DNA of 64,000 nucleotides from Microbacterium lushaniae. GTDB taxonomy: Bacteria; Actinomycetota; Actinomycetes; Actinomycetales; Microbacteriaceae. The DNA lies in contig NZ_CP044232.1 in NCBI RefSeq assembly GCF_008727775.1, positions 1,240,001 through 1,304,000 on the forward strand, in the 5' to 3' direction. The notes beneath the pieces were generated by a model. It was not told the DNA's origin, did no database searches, and saw nothing but the letters and a program-made list of their open reading frames with translations. A program made the translations under genes and the position numbers. The first letter of the stretch is position 1; the number at the start of each line of letters is the position of its first letter. Below, piece after piece: positions 7,689 to 15,086 of this stretch.

Positions 7689-8734
7689 ACTATGGGATCA
7701 GCATCCTCTTCCGGGCGATCCCTCTCCTCATGGGCGCGGTCTGCCTGAGCTTCGGCTGGTACGTCTTCGCGGGCGGCGACGACGCCGCCCACCGCACCGC
7801 GGGGCACGTGCTCATCTCGCTCACCGCCATCTGCATCGCCCTGTTCACGACCGCGGCGATGATCATCCGGCAGCTCACGCACACGTTCGCACCGGTGTGG
7901 AAGGTCGTGCTGCCGCTCGTCGGTTACGGGGTCGCGGCGGCCACCGCGGTGTGGGGCCTGGTGCTCCGCAGCGGCCCGACGAACGCCGACTTCGTCGCAG
8001 GGCACGTGATGTTCGGCGTCGGGCTCATCGCGGCGTGCGTCACGACGGTCGCCGTCGCCTCGAGTGCCTTCACCCTCATCACCAAGAACGCCGCGGGGCG
8101 GCCCGAGGACGGCCCGCCCGACGAAGCCTACGGCCGGGCCGTCGCGGTGGGGCTCGTGTGCATCCCGGCCGCCGCCGCGGTCGTCCTGGTCGTGTGGGCC
8201 GGGATCCTGCTGGCGGACTCCGCCGATGCTCCACGGTACGTCGCCGGGCACGTCATGATCGGCCTCGCGGCCATCTGCGCGAGCCTCATCTCGCTCGTGG
8301 CCACGGTGAGTCGCCAGGTGCGCAACGAGTTCGGGGAGCGCGAGCGCTGGGTGTGGTCGATCTGGGTACTCGTGATGGGCAGCGCCGCGATCGTGTGGGG
8401 CCTGTTCGTGCTGTTCGGATCCGACCGAGGCGACCGGATCCCGCCCGGGTGCATCCTCATCGGACTGGGGCTCATCTGCTTCAGCATCATCTCGAAGGTG
8501 TTCCTGCTGGCCTCGGTGTGGCGACGCGAATTCGCCCTCGCCAACCGCGTGCCGCTCATCCCGGTGTTCACGTGTCTTGCGTGCCTGTTCTTCGCCGCTT
8601 TCCTCGCCGAGGCGGCCACCACCGATCCGGACTTCTTCATCCCTGCGCGCGTGCTCACGGGGCTCGGCGCGGTGTGCTTCACGTTGTTCTCGATCGTGTC
8701 CATCCTGGAGGCGGGCACGTCGAAGAAGTCGTGA
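7685..8734 (+). CDS. YhiM-like inner-membrane protein (DUF2776)
   Basis: A 349-residue membrane protein with about ten predicted helices. Its sequence follows the E. coli YhiM family almost end to end: AGHVLISLTAICIALFTTAA near the N-terminus, the repeated VAGHVMxGxGxIAA and VAGHVMIGLAAICASL blocks, and the C-terminal signatures IPVFTCLACLFFA and VLTGLGAVCFTLFSIV. In E. coli, YhiM has been tied to acid tolerance, but no biochemical activity is known to me. ATG 7685 was chosen because the enterobacterial proteins start at the same point. It converges on the EamA gene with 6 nt between stops. Confidence 0.8.
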   Translation: MNYGISILFRAIPLLMGAVCLSFGWYVFAGGDDAAHRTAGHVLISLTAICIALFTTAAMIIRQLTHTFAPVWKVVLPLVGYGVAAATAVWGLVLRSGPTNADFVAGHVMFGVGLIAACVTTVAVASSAFTLITKNAAGRPEDGPPDEAYGRAVAVGLVCIPAAAAVVLVVWAGILLADSADAPRYVAGHVMIGLAAICASLISLVATVSRQVRNEFGERERWVWSIWVLVMGSAAIVWGLFVLFGSDRGDRIPPGCILIGLGLICFSIISKVFLLASVWRREFALANRVPLIPVFTCLACLFFAAFLAEAATTDPDFFIPARVLTGLGAVCFTLFSIVSILEAGTSKKS

Positions 8735-8740
8735 CCGGCG

Positions 8741-9664
8741 TCACACGACGCTGCGCGGGCGCAACCGGATCCGCTCCTGCACGAGCAGGATGCCCAGCAC
8801 CACGATGACCGCGCCGGCCGGCTCGTTCCACGAGAGGGTCTCGCCGAGCACGGCGATGCCGAGGATCACCCCGACCACGGGCGTGATGTACGTCACAGTC
8901 GAGGCCCGCGTCGGCCCCCAGGCCGCGAGCGTGTTCTGATTCCAGATGTAGGCGAAGCCGGTGCCGAGGCATCCCAGCAGCACGACGCTGATCAGAACCC
9001 ACGGGTCCCAGCGCACGGGCTCGAGGAAGACCACCGGCGAGAGCACGAGCATGACCGCCGCCCCGATGCCGATGTACCCGCCGGCCAGCGCGATCCCCGA
9101 CAGCCCCGTGGTGGCGAGGAAGCGTCGCATGTATGCCAGGCTGAATCCGTAGCACGCGGTGGCTCCGAGGATCGCGACCTGCGCGATGGTGCTCTCCGCA
9201 CCCAGGTCCGCGCCGGGGGCGATGATCAGGATCACCCCTGCCACACCGATGCCGATGCCGGCGAGCTGGCCCGCGTGCAGCCGCTCGACGCGGAACGCCG
9301 CCCACGCCATGAGGGCGGTCATGAGCGGTGTCGTGGCGTTGAAGATGCTGGCAAGGCTCGATGTGACGTACTGCTGGGCCCACGCGAACAGCAGATAAGG
9401 GATGATGCAGAAGGTCATCGCCACGACGCCGAGGTGCGCCCACACGCGCGGCGAGCGTGGGACCCGCTCGCGACGGATGAGCACGATCGCCGCGAGCACG
9501 ACGCCTCCGAACACGAGCCGCGACCACACGACCTGCGCCGGGGTCATCCCGGTCAGCGCGACGGCGATGAACAGGAAGCTCGCCCCCCACACGATGCCGG
9601 CGAGGACGAACTGCACGCTCACCGCGAGCGGCGAGGGGGTGCGCACGAGCGGGGGAGCAGCCAC
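8741..9664 (-). CDS. EamA/DMT-superfamily metabolite exporter
   Basis: A 307-residue protein with ten predicted helices in two homologous EamA halves; the first begins FVLAGIVWGASFLFIAVAL and the second covers about residues 155-300 with the family's TPVVGVILGIAVLGE motif. Members export amino acids, purines, sugars or small metabolites, and the substrate cannot be predicted. The start is a GTG placed 6 nt after TATCGT, so the mRNA is probably leaderless. Confidence 0.82.
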   Translation of the reverse strand: MAAPPLVRTPSPLAVSVQFVLAGIVWGASFLFIAVALTGMTPAQVVWSRLVFGGVVLAAIVLIRRERVPRSPRVWAHLGVVAMTFCIIPYLLFAWAQQYVTSSLASIFNATTPLMTALMAWAAFRVERLHAGQLAGIGIGVAGVILIIAPGADLGAESTIAQVAILGATACYGFSLAYMRRFLATTGLSGIALAGGYIGIGAAVMLVLSPVVFLEPVRWDPWVLISVVLLGCLGTGFAYIWNQNTLAAWGPTRASTVTYITPVVGVILGIAVLGETLSWNEPAGAVIVVLGILLVQERIRLRPRSVV

Positions 9665-9670
9665 CCGCCG

Positions 9671-9676
9671 ACGATA
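9671..9676 (-). promoter_or_regulatory. -10 element, leaderless promoter of EamA gene
   Basis: TATCGT, 6 nt, then GTG 9664 on the minus strand. Confidence 0.5.
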
Positions 9677-9752
9677 GCGCCGCCCTGCGTCGTCGCCGGA
9701 GGGTGAGGACTGCGACGTCCGTAATCCGACGACGATCGGCCGTCGTCCGCTG

Positions 9753-11084
9753 TCAGGGCACGGGATGGGCGGCGTCGTAGTGGCGGAAGCGGGGGTTCAG
9801 GCGCACGAGCACGCCCACCAGGGCCAGGATCACGAACCCGCCCAGCAGCGGCGGGAACCACAGCGTCGTCACGGCTGCGAGCGCCCCCGCGTACAGCGCG
9901 CCCAGGCGCGGTCCGCCGGCGACGACGACGATGAACACGCCCTGGAGGCGCCCGCGGATGCTGTCGGGAACGGCGGCCTGGAGCATGGTGGAGCGGAAGA
10001 TGGCGCTGACGTTGTCGGCCGCGCCTGCCAGGGCCAGCGCGATCATCCCCGCGACGATGAGGGGCATGTTCGCCGACTCGGCGTCGACGCGGTCGGGGGC
10101 GAACGCGCCGAGGGCAGCGGCCACGAGCACGAGGGCGAACAGCAGCATCGCCGCGCCGTACACGAGGATCGCCCGCTCGATGCCCAGGCCCTGTCGGCGC
10201 ACGCGTCCGACCGGCCCGGAGAACAGGCTCGACAGCAGCACGCCCCCCGCGATGGCGGAGGTCAGCGCGCCCGTGGTGATCGCGCCTCCGCCCAGCAGCA
10301 CCGCCCCGATCGCGGGGAACAGCGCGAGGGGCTGGCCGAACGTCATGGCGACGATGTCGAGGACGAACTGCAGACGGATGTTGGGCGCCCGGCGCAGGAA
10401 CCGCCAGCCATCGCGCAGCGACTCCAGGCCGGCCTTGACGACGTCGCCCTCGGGGGCGATCTTCGGGAGCGTCCACAGGCCGAGGAAGAGCCCCAGCATG
10501 AGCACGACGTCGATGGTGTACGTCCAGGCGTACCCGGTGAAGGCCACCAGGAGCCCGGCGAGGGCGGGGCCGCCCATGACCATGATGCCGGCGGAGATGC
10601 CCTGCAGTGCGGCGGCGGCGGGGAGCTGCTCGCGGGGGATCAGACGAGGCACGATCGCCGCGCGCGTGGCCATGACCACCGAATTGGCCGCGGAGTTGAC
10701 CACGCTCAGCGCGTACAGCCACCACACCGTCTCGCCCCCGGTCCACGCCAGCACCGACAGCAGCACGGTCGACGCGAAGGTCACCGACGCGGCGATCAGG
10801 GCCACGGAGCGGCGGTCGAAGGAGTCAGCCAGCATCCCGCCGTACAGGCCGGCGACGATCATCGGGAGCAGCCCGGCGACGGCGATCATGGCGACGGCGA
10901 AGGTGTCGCCGGTGAGCTCGTACACGTGCAGCATGACGGCCACCACCGTGAGCTGGCCGCCCAGGCCCGCCAGTGCGGACCCCACCCACAGCCGTGCGAA
11001 GGCGGGTGTGCGCAGGGGACGGAGATCGACGAGATGATCTCGCTGCAGCATCCGTCGGCGCGCCGGGCGGGGGCGGGTGCTCAC
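9753..11084 (-). CDS. Major facilitator superfamily transporter (EntS-like)
   Basis: A 443-residue, 12-helix MFS protein of the type grouped with enterobactin exporter EntS: LRTPAFARLWVGSALAGLGGQL at the N-terminus, GGMLADSFDRRSV as the cytoplasmic loop 2-3 motif, and RAAIVPRLIPREQLPAAAAL in the middle. Substrates in this group include siderophores, macrolides and other drugs; none can be assigned. The frame is open further upstream, but GTG 11,084 is preferred because a 13-codon leader ORF ends on it (GTGA overlap). The rpsO promoter reads the other way from about 100 bp upstream. Confidence 0.8.
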   Translation of the reverse strand: MSTRPRPARRRMLQRDHLVDLRPLRTPAFARLWVGSALAGLGGQLTVVAVMLHVYELTGDTFAVAMIAVAGLLPMIVAGLYGGMLADSFDRRSVALIAASVTFASTVLLSVLAWTGGETVWWLYALSVVNSAANSVVMATRAAIVPRLIPREQLPAAAALQGISAGIMVMGGPALAGLLVAFTGYAWTYTIDVVLMLGLFLGLWTLPKIAPEGDVVKAGLESLRDGWRFLRRAPNIRLQFVLDIVAMTFGQPLALFPAIGAVLLGGGAITTGALTSAIAGGVLLSSLFSGPVGRVRRQGLGIERAILVYGAAMLLFALVLVAAALGAFAPDRVDAESANMPLIVAGMIALALAGAADNVSAIFRSTMLQAAVPDSIRGRLQGVFIVVVAGGPRLGALYAGALAAVTTLWFPPLLGGFVILALVGVLVRLNPRFRHYDAAHPVP

Positions 11085-11122
11085 GGTCGCCGCACGCGGA
11101 CGGCGGGGGAGTCTCGACGCAT
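11081..11122 (-). CDS. Leaderless 13-codon upstream ORF coupled to the MFS gene
   Basis: ATG at 11,122 lies exactly 6 nt after TAGCCT (11,129-11,134), the same geometry as the window's leaderless genes, but it is out of frame with the transporter. It encodes MRRDSPAVRVRRP and stops at a TGA that overlaps the transporter's GTG by four bases. Ribosomes would therefore reach the transporter by termination-reinitiation. Expression is not proven. Confidence 0.5.
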   Translation of the reverse strand: MRRDSPAVRVRRP

Positions 11123-11128
11123 CCGTCC

Positions 11129-11134
11129 AGGCTA
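11129..11134 (-). promoter_or_regulatory. -10 element for the MFS leader ORF and transporter
   Basis: TAGCCT, 6 nt, then the leader-ORF ATG at 11,122. Confidence 0.55.
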
Positions 11135-11179
11135 GCCCGGTCGCCGGCGCGAGCGTTCGCCCATGCCGCCGTGCGCTGG

Positions 11180-11185
11180 TAGACT
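11180..11185 (+). promoter_or_regulatory. -10 element of rpsO
   Basis: TAGACT about 90 nt before the rpsO start, predicting a leader of about 85 nt that could carry S15 autoregulation, as in other bacteria. I did not identify a specific fold. Confidence 0.45.
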
Positions 11186-11276
11186 TGTTCGGTTGCCGTT
11201 GGATCGGCCGCGGAGAAAGAGAGCCCACGGATCAGCCGTCGGGCGCCGCGCAACAAGCAGGAAGGGGATCCCATCT

Positions 11277-11546
11277 ATGCCACTCGAGTCTGACGCTAAG
11301 AAGGCGATCATCGAAGAGTACGCGACGCACCCCGGTGACACCGGATCCCCCGAGGTGCAGGTCGCGATGCTGACGCAGCGCATCAAGGACCTCACCGAGC
11401 ACCTCAAGGAGCACAAGCACGACCACCACTCACGTCGTGGTCTGTTCTTGATGGTGGGTCAGCGCCGTCGTCTGCTCGGCTACCTCCAGGACATCGACAT
11501 CGCGCGCTACCGCTCGCTGATCGAGCGTCTGGGGCTCCGCCGCTAA
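11277..11546 (+). CDS. rpsO: 30S ribosomal protein S15
   Basis: Exactly 89 residues, the standard S15 length. It binds the central domain of 16S rRNA and helps form the bridge to the 50S subunit. Family blocks are clear: [39 protein letters not shown] and [13 protein letters not shown] 11,277 follows AGGAAGGGG with normal spacing. In many actinobacteria rpsO is followed closely by pnp; here about 8 kb of other genes lie between. A strong terminator follows immediately. Confidence 0.97.
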   Translation: MPLESDAKKAIIEEYATHPGDTGSPEVQVAMLTQRIKDLTEHLKEHKHDHHSRRGLFLMVGQRRRLLGYLQDIDIARYRSLIERLGLRR

Positions 11547-11577
11547 GGCACCGCCACCCGGCGTATATCGCACTTCT

Positions 11578-11613
11578 CGAGGGCCGTTCCAGGTGTGGGG
11601 CGGCCCTCGTTTT
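11578..11613 (+). terminator. Rho-independent terminator of rpsO
   Basis: Nine-bp stem CGAGGGCCG / CGGCCCTCG with a 14-nt loop, followed by TTTT and then a T-rich stretch. Confidence 0.8.
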
Positions 11614-11631
11614 CGTTCCCGCCGTCCGCGC

Positions 11632-11667
11632 CCGCATCCGCATCCGCATCCGCATCCGTATCCGTAT
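11632..11667. repeat. Hexanucleotide tandem repeat (4 x CCGCAT, 2 x CCGTAT)
   Basis: Six perfect hexamer units in a row in the rpsO/oxygenase gap. The last two bases overlap the left arm of the palindromic element at 11,666. No gene is needed to explain it: the His-Pro and Tyr-Pro peptide it would encode has no start context. Confidence 0.85.
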
Positions 11668-11742
11668 CCGCGAGACTGCACGCCGCCGACGAGACCGCGA
11701 CATGATGTCGCGGTCTCGTCACGGGGATGCAGTCTCGCGGAT
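11666..11742. repeat. Four-unit palindromic element A (nested double stem)
   Basis: A 15-bp perfect outer stem (11,666-11,680 with 11,728-11,742), a symmetric 7x7 internal loop, then a 16-bp perfect inner stem (11,688-11,703 with 11,705-11,720) around one G. The core CGAGAC occurs at 11,671 and 11,690 (19-nt offset) and inverted at 11,713 and 11,732 (19-nt offset). It lies between convergent genes. The geometry matches elements B (23,641) and C (46,327), though the unit differs. It may act as a bidirectional terminator or a protein-binding site. Confidence 0.85.
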
Positions 11743-11785
11743 GGCGGGGGGCGGGGCGGCGGACCGGGGAGGGGCGGCGGAGAGG

Positions 11786-12802
11786 TCAGGGGGTGGCGGT
11801 GCGGGCGGCCGCCAGGTCGGGGTGGTGGATCGCGGCCACGTCGGGGTGGGCGCGCAGCCGCGACTTCAGGGCGTTCTCGCCGTAGGTGGCGTGGATCGGG
11901 TTGTCCGGGTCGTCGGTGACACCGCGCGCCTGGGTGGCGAGCTCGGCGGGCAGCTCGATGATCGGCAGGCGCGCGTCCAGCGCCGGGTTGAAGAAGAACG
12001 GCACCGAGATGCGCTCGTCGGGGTAGCGCGGGGAGATCACGCGGTGGTTGGTCGCGGTGAGGTAACCCTGCGTGGCGTACTCGAGCAGCTCCCCGATGTT
12101 CACCACGAACGCGCCGGGCACCGGCGGAGCATCCACCCATTCGCCGTCGCGCTGCACCTGCAGGCCGCCCTTGCCCGGCTCGACCCACAGCAGGGTGAGC
12201 ACGCCCGAGTCCTTATGGGCACCGACGCCCTGGGCCCACGGGTCCTCCTTGCCGGGGTAGCGGACGATCTTGATGAGGGTCTGGGGCTCACCGAAGTGGC
12301 GGTCGAAGTACGACTCCTCCGCCCCCAGTGACAGCGCCCACGCCCGCAGCAGCTTGCGGGCGACGCCGGTGAGGTGGTCGTGCCATTCGCTGACGATCTC
12401 CCGCAGCTCCGGCTGGGCGTCGGGCCACAGGTTGGGCCCGATCAGGCGCGCGTAGTCCGGCGCGTCCGCATCCGTCACCGGCTCGCGCTCGGGGCCGACG
12501 TCGATCTGCTCGCGCCAGTCGACCTTGCCCTGCGTGCGTTCTCCGCCGACACGGGTGTATCCCCGGAAGTGGGGGCTCTGGACGTTCTCGATCGCGAGCT
12601 TGTCCGCCTCGGGGAGGGCGAAGAAGTCCTTCGCGCCCTGCAGGAGCCGAGCCTCCAGCTCGGGGGTGACGCCCGTGCCGGTGAGGTAGAAGAAACCCAC
12701 GTCGTGGGTGGCGGCGCGCAGGTCGTCGCGGAAGCGCGCCGCGGCCTGCGGACCCTGGTCGAGGAGGGACAGATCCAGCACGGGGAGGTTGAGGTCGGAC
12801 AT
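11786..12802 (-). CDS. Isopenicillin N synthase-like Fe(II)/2-oxoglutarate dioxygenase
   Basis: A 338-residue non-haem iron oxygenase. The N-terminal DIOX_N region runs from VLDLSLLDQG through VGFFYLTGTG; the C-terminal double-stranded beta-helix carries the metal triad HKD (in GAHKDSG) and the later H (in TATNHRVIS), with the 2-oxoglutarate arginine in RISVPFFF. Relatives oxidise amino acids, plant hormones or antibiotic precursors, and the substrate is unknown here. ATG 12,802 lies 6 nt after TAGCCT. The upstream acyltransferase on the same strand is 51 nt away but each gene has its own promoter hexamer. Confidence 0.85.
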   Translation of the reverse strand: MSDLNLPVLDLSLLDQGPQAAARFRDDLRAATHDVGFFYLTGTGVTPELEARLLQGAKDFFALPEADKLAIENVQSPHFRGYTRVGGERTQGKVDWREQIDVGPEREPVTDADAPDYARLIGPNLWPDAQPELREIVSEWHDHLTGVARKLLRAWALSLGAEESYFDRHFGEPQTLIKIVRYPGKEDPWAQGVGAHKDSGVLTLLWVEPGKGGLQVQRDGEWVDAPPVPGAFVVNIGELLEYATQGYLTATNHRVISPRYPDERISVPFFFNPALDARLPIIELPAELATQARGVTDDPDNPIHATYGENALKSRLRAHPDVAAIHHPDLAAARTATP

Positions 12803-12808
12803 GCCCCG

Positions 12809-12814
12809 AGGCTA
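12809..12814 (-). promoter_or_regulatory. -10 element, leaderless promoter of the 2OG oxygenase
   Basis: TAGCCT, 6 nt, then ATG 12,802 on the minus strand. Confidence 0.55.
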
Positions 12815-12853
12815 GATCGGGGTCCGAGCGCGGCGCGCGAATGTTGCGTCGCG

Positions 12854-14041
12854 TTACCGGCCTCCTTCGCTCCCGCCCTGCGACTTCCCGCGCGGCGTGC
12901 CCTCGCGCGGGCGCCGCGAACCGGTGGGGTCGTTGCGCCAGCCATCGCGGGAGGCGAGGGCGGGGTCGGCGAACAGCCACCCGGGGCGGGGTTCGATGAG
13001 TGGGCGGAACACGCGGCGGACGGGGCGGGTCGCCAGGGCCAGCGCGATGAGCACGCTGGCCACGATCACCAGCGGGAGCCACAGCCATGTCGGCTCGGCG
13101 TCACGGAGGATCCCCGACTCGCGGAACGGGTACAGCACGAACGAGTGCAGCAGGTAGACGTACATCGTGTACTGGCCGAAGCGGGTCCACCACATCTGGC
13201 GGCGGGGGAGCAGCGCGAAGAACGCCGTGCACAGCAGGAGCGCGACCGCCAGCAGCAGCATCCGCACCCCGCCTGCCCACCACTGCGGGCCCACCATCTC
13301 GCCGTATGCGGTGTCGTAGAACAGCCATGAGCGCAGGTCGACGTCGCGCCAGACGTCCACGAAGTACCAGCAGGCCAGCGCCGCCGCCACGAAGGTCGCG
13401 ATCGATCCCGTGATCACCCACCACGGGCGCCGGCGCAGCAGCCCCAGGCGCTCGACGATGTCGTTCTCCCGCAGCCACCAGCCCAGCGTGAAGAACGGCA
13501 GCAGTCCCAGCGTGCGCGTGAGTGCGAAGGTCGAGTCGATGTTGGGCAGGTAGCCCACGCCGACGGAGATGACGACCGTCCACAGAAGGGGCCAGCGCAG
13601 GAGGGCGAGGTAGGGGAGCACGACCCGGAAGATCCCCAGCGCCACCAGGAACCACAGCGTCCACGACGGCTGGGTCGGATTGGGGTTCGCCTGACCCTCC
13701 ACGAGCCACTTGGTCAGCGTCCACAGCGCCTCGAAGATCGCGTACGGCACCAGGATGTCGGTCAGCACCCGCGCCATCTGGAGGCGCGTGGGGGTGCCGG
13801 CCTTGGAGAAGTACCCGGAGATCAGTGCGAAGGCGGGCATGTGGAACGCATAGATCAGGAGGTACAGGCCCAGCGCGATGTCGGAGTCGTAGGTGAGGCG
13901 CTGCACGGCGTGCCCCAGCACGACCACCACGATGCACGCGAAGCGGGCGTTGTCCCAGAAGGGAACGCGCCGCCGTGGCCGCACGGCGGGCGTCGCGCCG
14001 GTGGTCGGATCAGGATTCCCAGGGGCGGTCGCGTCGCTCAT
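12854..14041 (-). CDS. Acyltransferase-3 family membrane protein
   Basis: A 395-residue integral membrane protein with about ten predicted helices. The start RVPFWDNARFACIVVVVLGHAVQRLTYDS contains the family's catalytic-type His in the first helix, followed by YAFHMPAFALISGYFSK, as in fucose 4-O-acetylase and OafA-like acetyltransferases. Such proteins move acetyl or succinyl groups onto surface sugars across the membrane. The C-terminal 60 residues are basic and hydrophilic. No polysaccharide genes lie nearby, so the acceptor is unknown. Confidence 0.78.
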   Translation of the reverse strand: MSDATAPGNPDPTTGATPAVRPRRRVPFWDNARFACIVVVVLGHAVQRLTYDSDIALGLYLLIYAFHMPAFALISGYFSKAGTPTRLQMARVLTDILVPYAIFEALWTLTKWLVEGQANPNPTQPSWTLWFLVALGIFRVVLPYLALLRWPLLWTVVISVGVGYLPNIDSTFALTRTLGLLPFFTLGWWLRENDIVERLGLLRRRPWWVITGSIATFVAAALACWYFVDVWRDVDLRSWLFYDTAYGEMVGPQWWAGGVRMLLLAVALLLCTAFFALLPRRQMWWTRFGQYTMYVYLLHSFVLYPFRESGILRDAEPTWLWLPLVIVASVLIALALATRPVRRVFRPLIEPRPGWLFADPALASRDGWRNDPTGSRRPREGTPRGKSQGGSEGGR

Positions 14042-14050
14042 GTCGGCGCC

Positions 14051-14056
14051 ACCCTA
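14051..14056 (-). promoter_or_regulatory. -10 element of the acyltransferase gene
   Basis: TAGGGT, 9 nt, then ATG 14,041 on the minus strand; leaderless or nearly so. Confidence 0.4.
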
Positions 14057-14102
14057 TCTCGGCCCTGGCGAGCCGACGAGCCCTCCTGGTCCGAGCGCGG
14101 GA

Positions 14103-14108
14103 TAGTGT
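14103..14108 (+). promoter_or_regulatory. -10 element of the alpha/beta hydrolase gene
   Basis: TAGTGT, 8 nt, then ATG 14,117. It is divergent from the acyltransferase promoter about 47 bp away. Confidence 0.4.
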
Positions 14109-14116
14109 ACGGCGGG

Positions 14117-15001
14117 ATGACCACCCTCGACGATGCCGTGCAGCGCGACCACGCGCTGTCCGATCTCGACTGGCGACAACTGCCGGTCGGAGCCGTCAGC
14201 GATGTCTTCGCGGCGCCCAGCGGCGGACTGGCCCGCGTGGCGATGGGATCGGGGGAGCGAGGCCGCGTCGTGCTCGTTCCGGGGGCGACCGGCTCCAAAG
14301 AGGACTTCACCCTCATGCTGCCGCTGCTGGCGGAGGCGGGATACCGCGTCGAGGCGTTCGACCTCGCCGGCCAGTACGAGTCCTACCGGGCCGGCCCCGA
14401 GCGGCTGTCGCCGCCGCGGCGGCACTACGACTACGACCTCTTCGTCGAGGATCTGATCGCGGTGCTCGAAGACGGCGCCACACCCGCCCACGTGCTGGGC
14501 TACTCCTTCGCCGGGCTCGTCGGGCAGATCGCGCTCGCGCGGCGCAGCGACCTGTTCGCGTCGCTGACCCTGCTGTCCACGCCCCCCGCCACCGGCAACG
14601 TCTTCCGCGGCATCAAGCGCATCGGACGACTGACCCCCCTGGCCACGCCGCGCCGTGGCGCGACGCTCATGCTGTGGGGCATCCGCAACAACCTCAACGG
14701 CGTGCCGCCGCGCCGGCTGGCGTTCGTCCGCGAGCGGTTCGCCCTGACCCGGCGCGAGAGCGTCGATGACATGGTCGATCTGATGATGCACATGCCCGAT
14801 GTGGTGGATGAGCTGCGGGATGCGGGGGTGCCGCTGCTGTCCGCGGTCGGGAAGCACGACCTGTGGCCGACGGGGCAGCACAGGGCCTATGCGGTGCGCA
14901 TCGGCGCGCGCTTCGCCGTCTACGACACCGGCCACAGCCCCTGCGAGACCGCTCCGCACCAGGTCGTGCACGACATGCTGGAGCTGTTCGCCACCGCGTG
15001 A
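14117..15001 (+). CDS. Alpha/beta hydrolase
   Basis: A 294-residue alpha/beta-hydrolase. The nucleophile elbow is GYSFAG (Ser near residue 136), the acid is probably the Asp of GKHDLWP and the base is the His of TGHSPCE near the C-terminus; an oxyanion-hole strand LVPGATGSKED precedes them. This fits esterases, haloperoxidase-like enzymes and C-C hydrolases; no specific substrate can be given. No signal peptide is present. Confidence 0.78.
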   Translation: MTTLDDAVQRDHALSDLDWRQLPVGAVSDVFAAPSGGLARVAMGSGERGRVVLVPGATGSKEDFTLMLPLLAEAGYRVEAFDLAGQYESYRAGPERLSPPRRHYDYDLFVEDLIAVLEDGATPAHVLGYSFAGLVGQIALARRSDLFASLTLLSTPPATGNVFRGIKRIGRLTPLATPRRGATLMLWGIRNNLNGVPPRRLAFVRERFALTRRESVDDMVDLMMHMPDVVDELRDAGVPLLSAVGKHDLWPTGQHRAYAVRIGARFAVYDTGHSPCETAPHQVVHDMLELFATA

Positions 15002-15056
15002 GCGGGAATACCCTGGGGACCCCCGCGTTGCACCGGGTATATTCACCCGCATAGAA

Positions 15057-15086
15057 GTGTGGGTGGCGATTTGGGAGAAGACGTGA
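15057..15086 (+). CDS. Candidate 9-codon upstream ORF before the LLM oxidoreductase
   Basis: GTG 15,057 opens MWVAIWEKT, whose TGA overlaps the downstream GTG (GTGA, 15,083-15,086). A TATATT hexamer (15,038-15,043) lies 13 nt upstream, so the spacing is not the strict leaderless one. Low confidence. Confidence 0.2.
   Translation: MWVAIWEKT

Noticed and set aside
11632..11742. Possible CRISPR array
   Set aside because: Units are six bases long without spacers, and the adjacent palindrome is a single structure; no cas genes are present.
11593..11919. Frame encoding His-Pro and Tyr-Pro repeats over the hexanucleotide repeat
   Set aside because: The peptide is a by-product of the tandem repeat and hairpin; it runs antisense into the 2OG oxygenase gene and has no ribosome-binding site.
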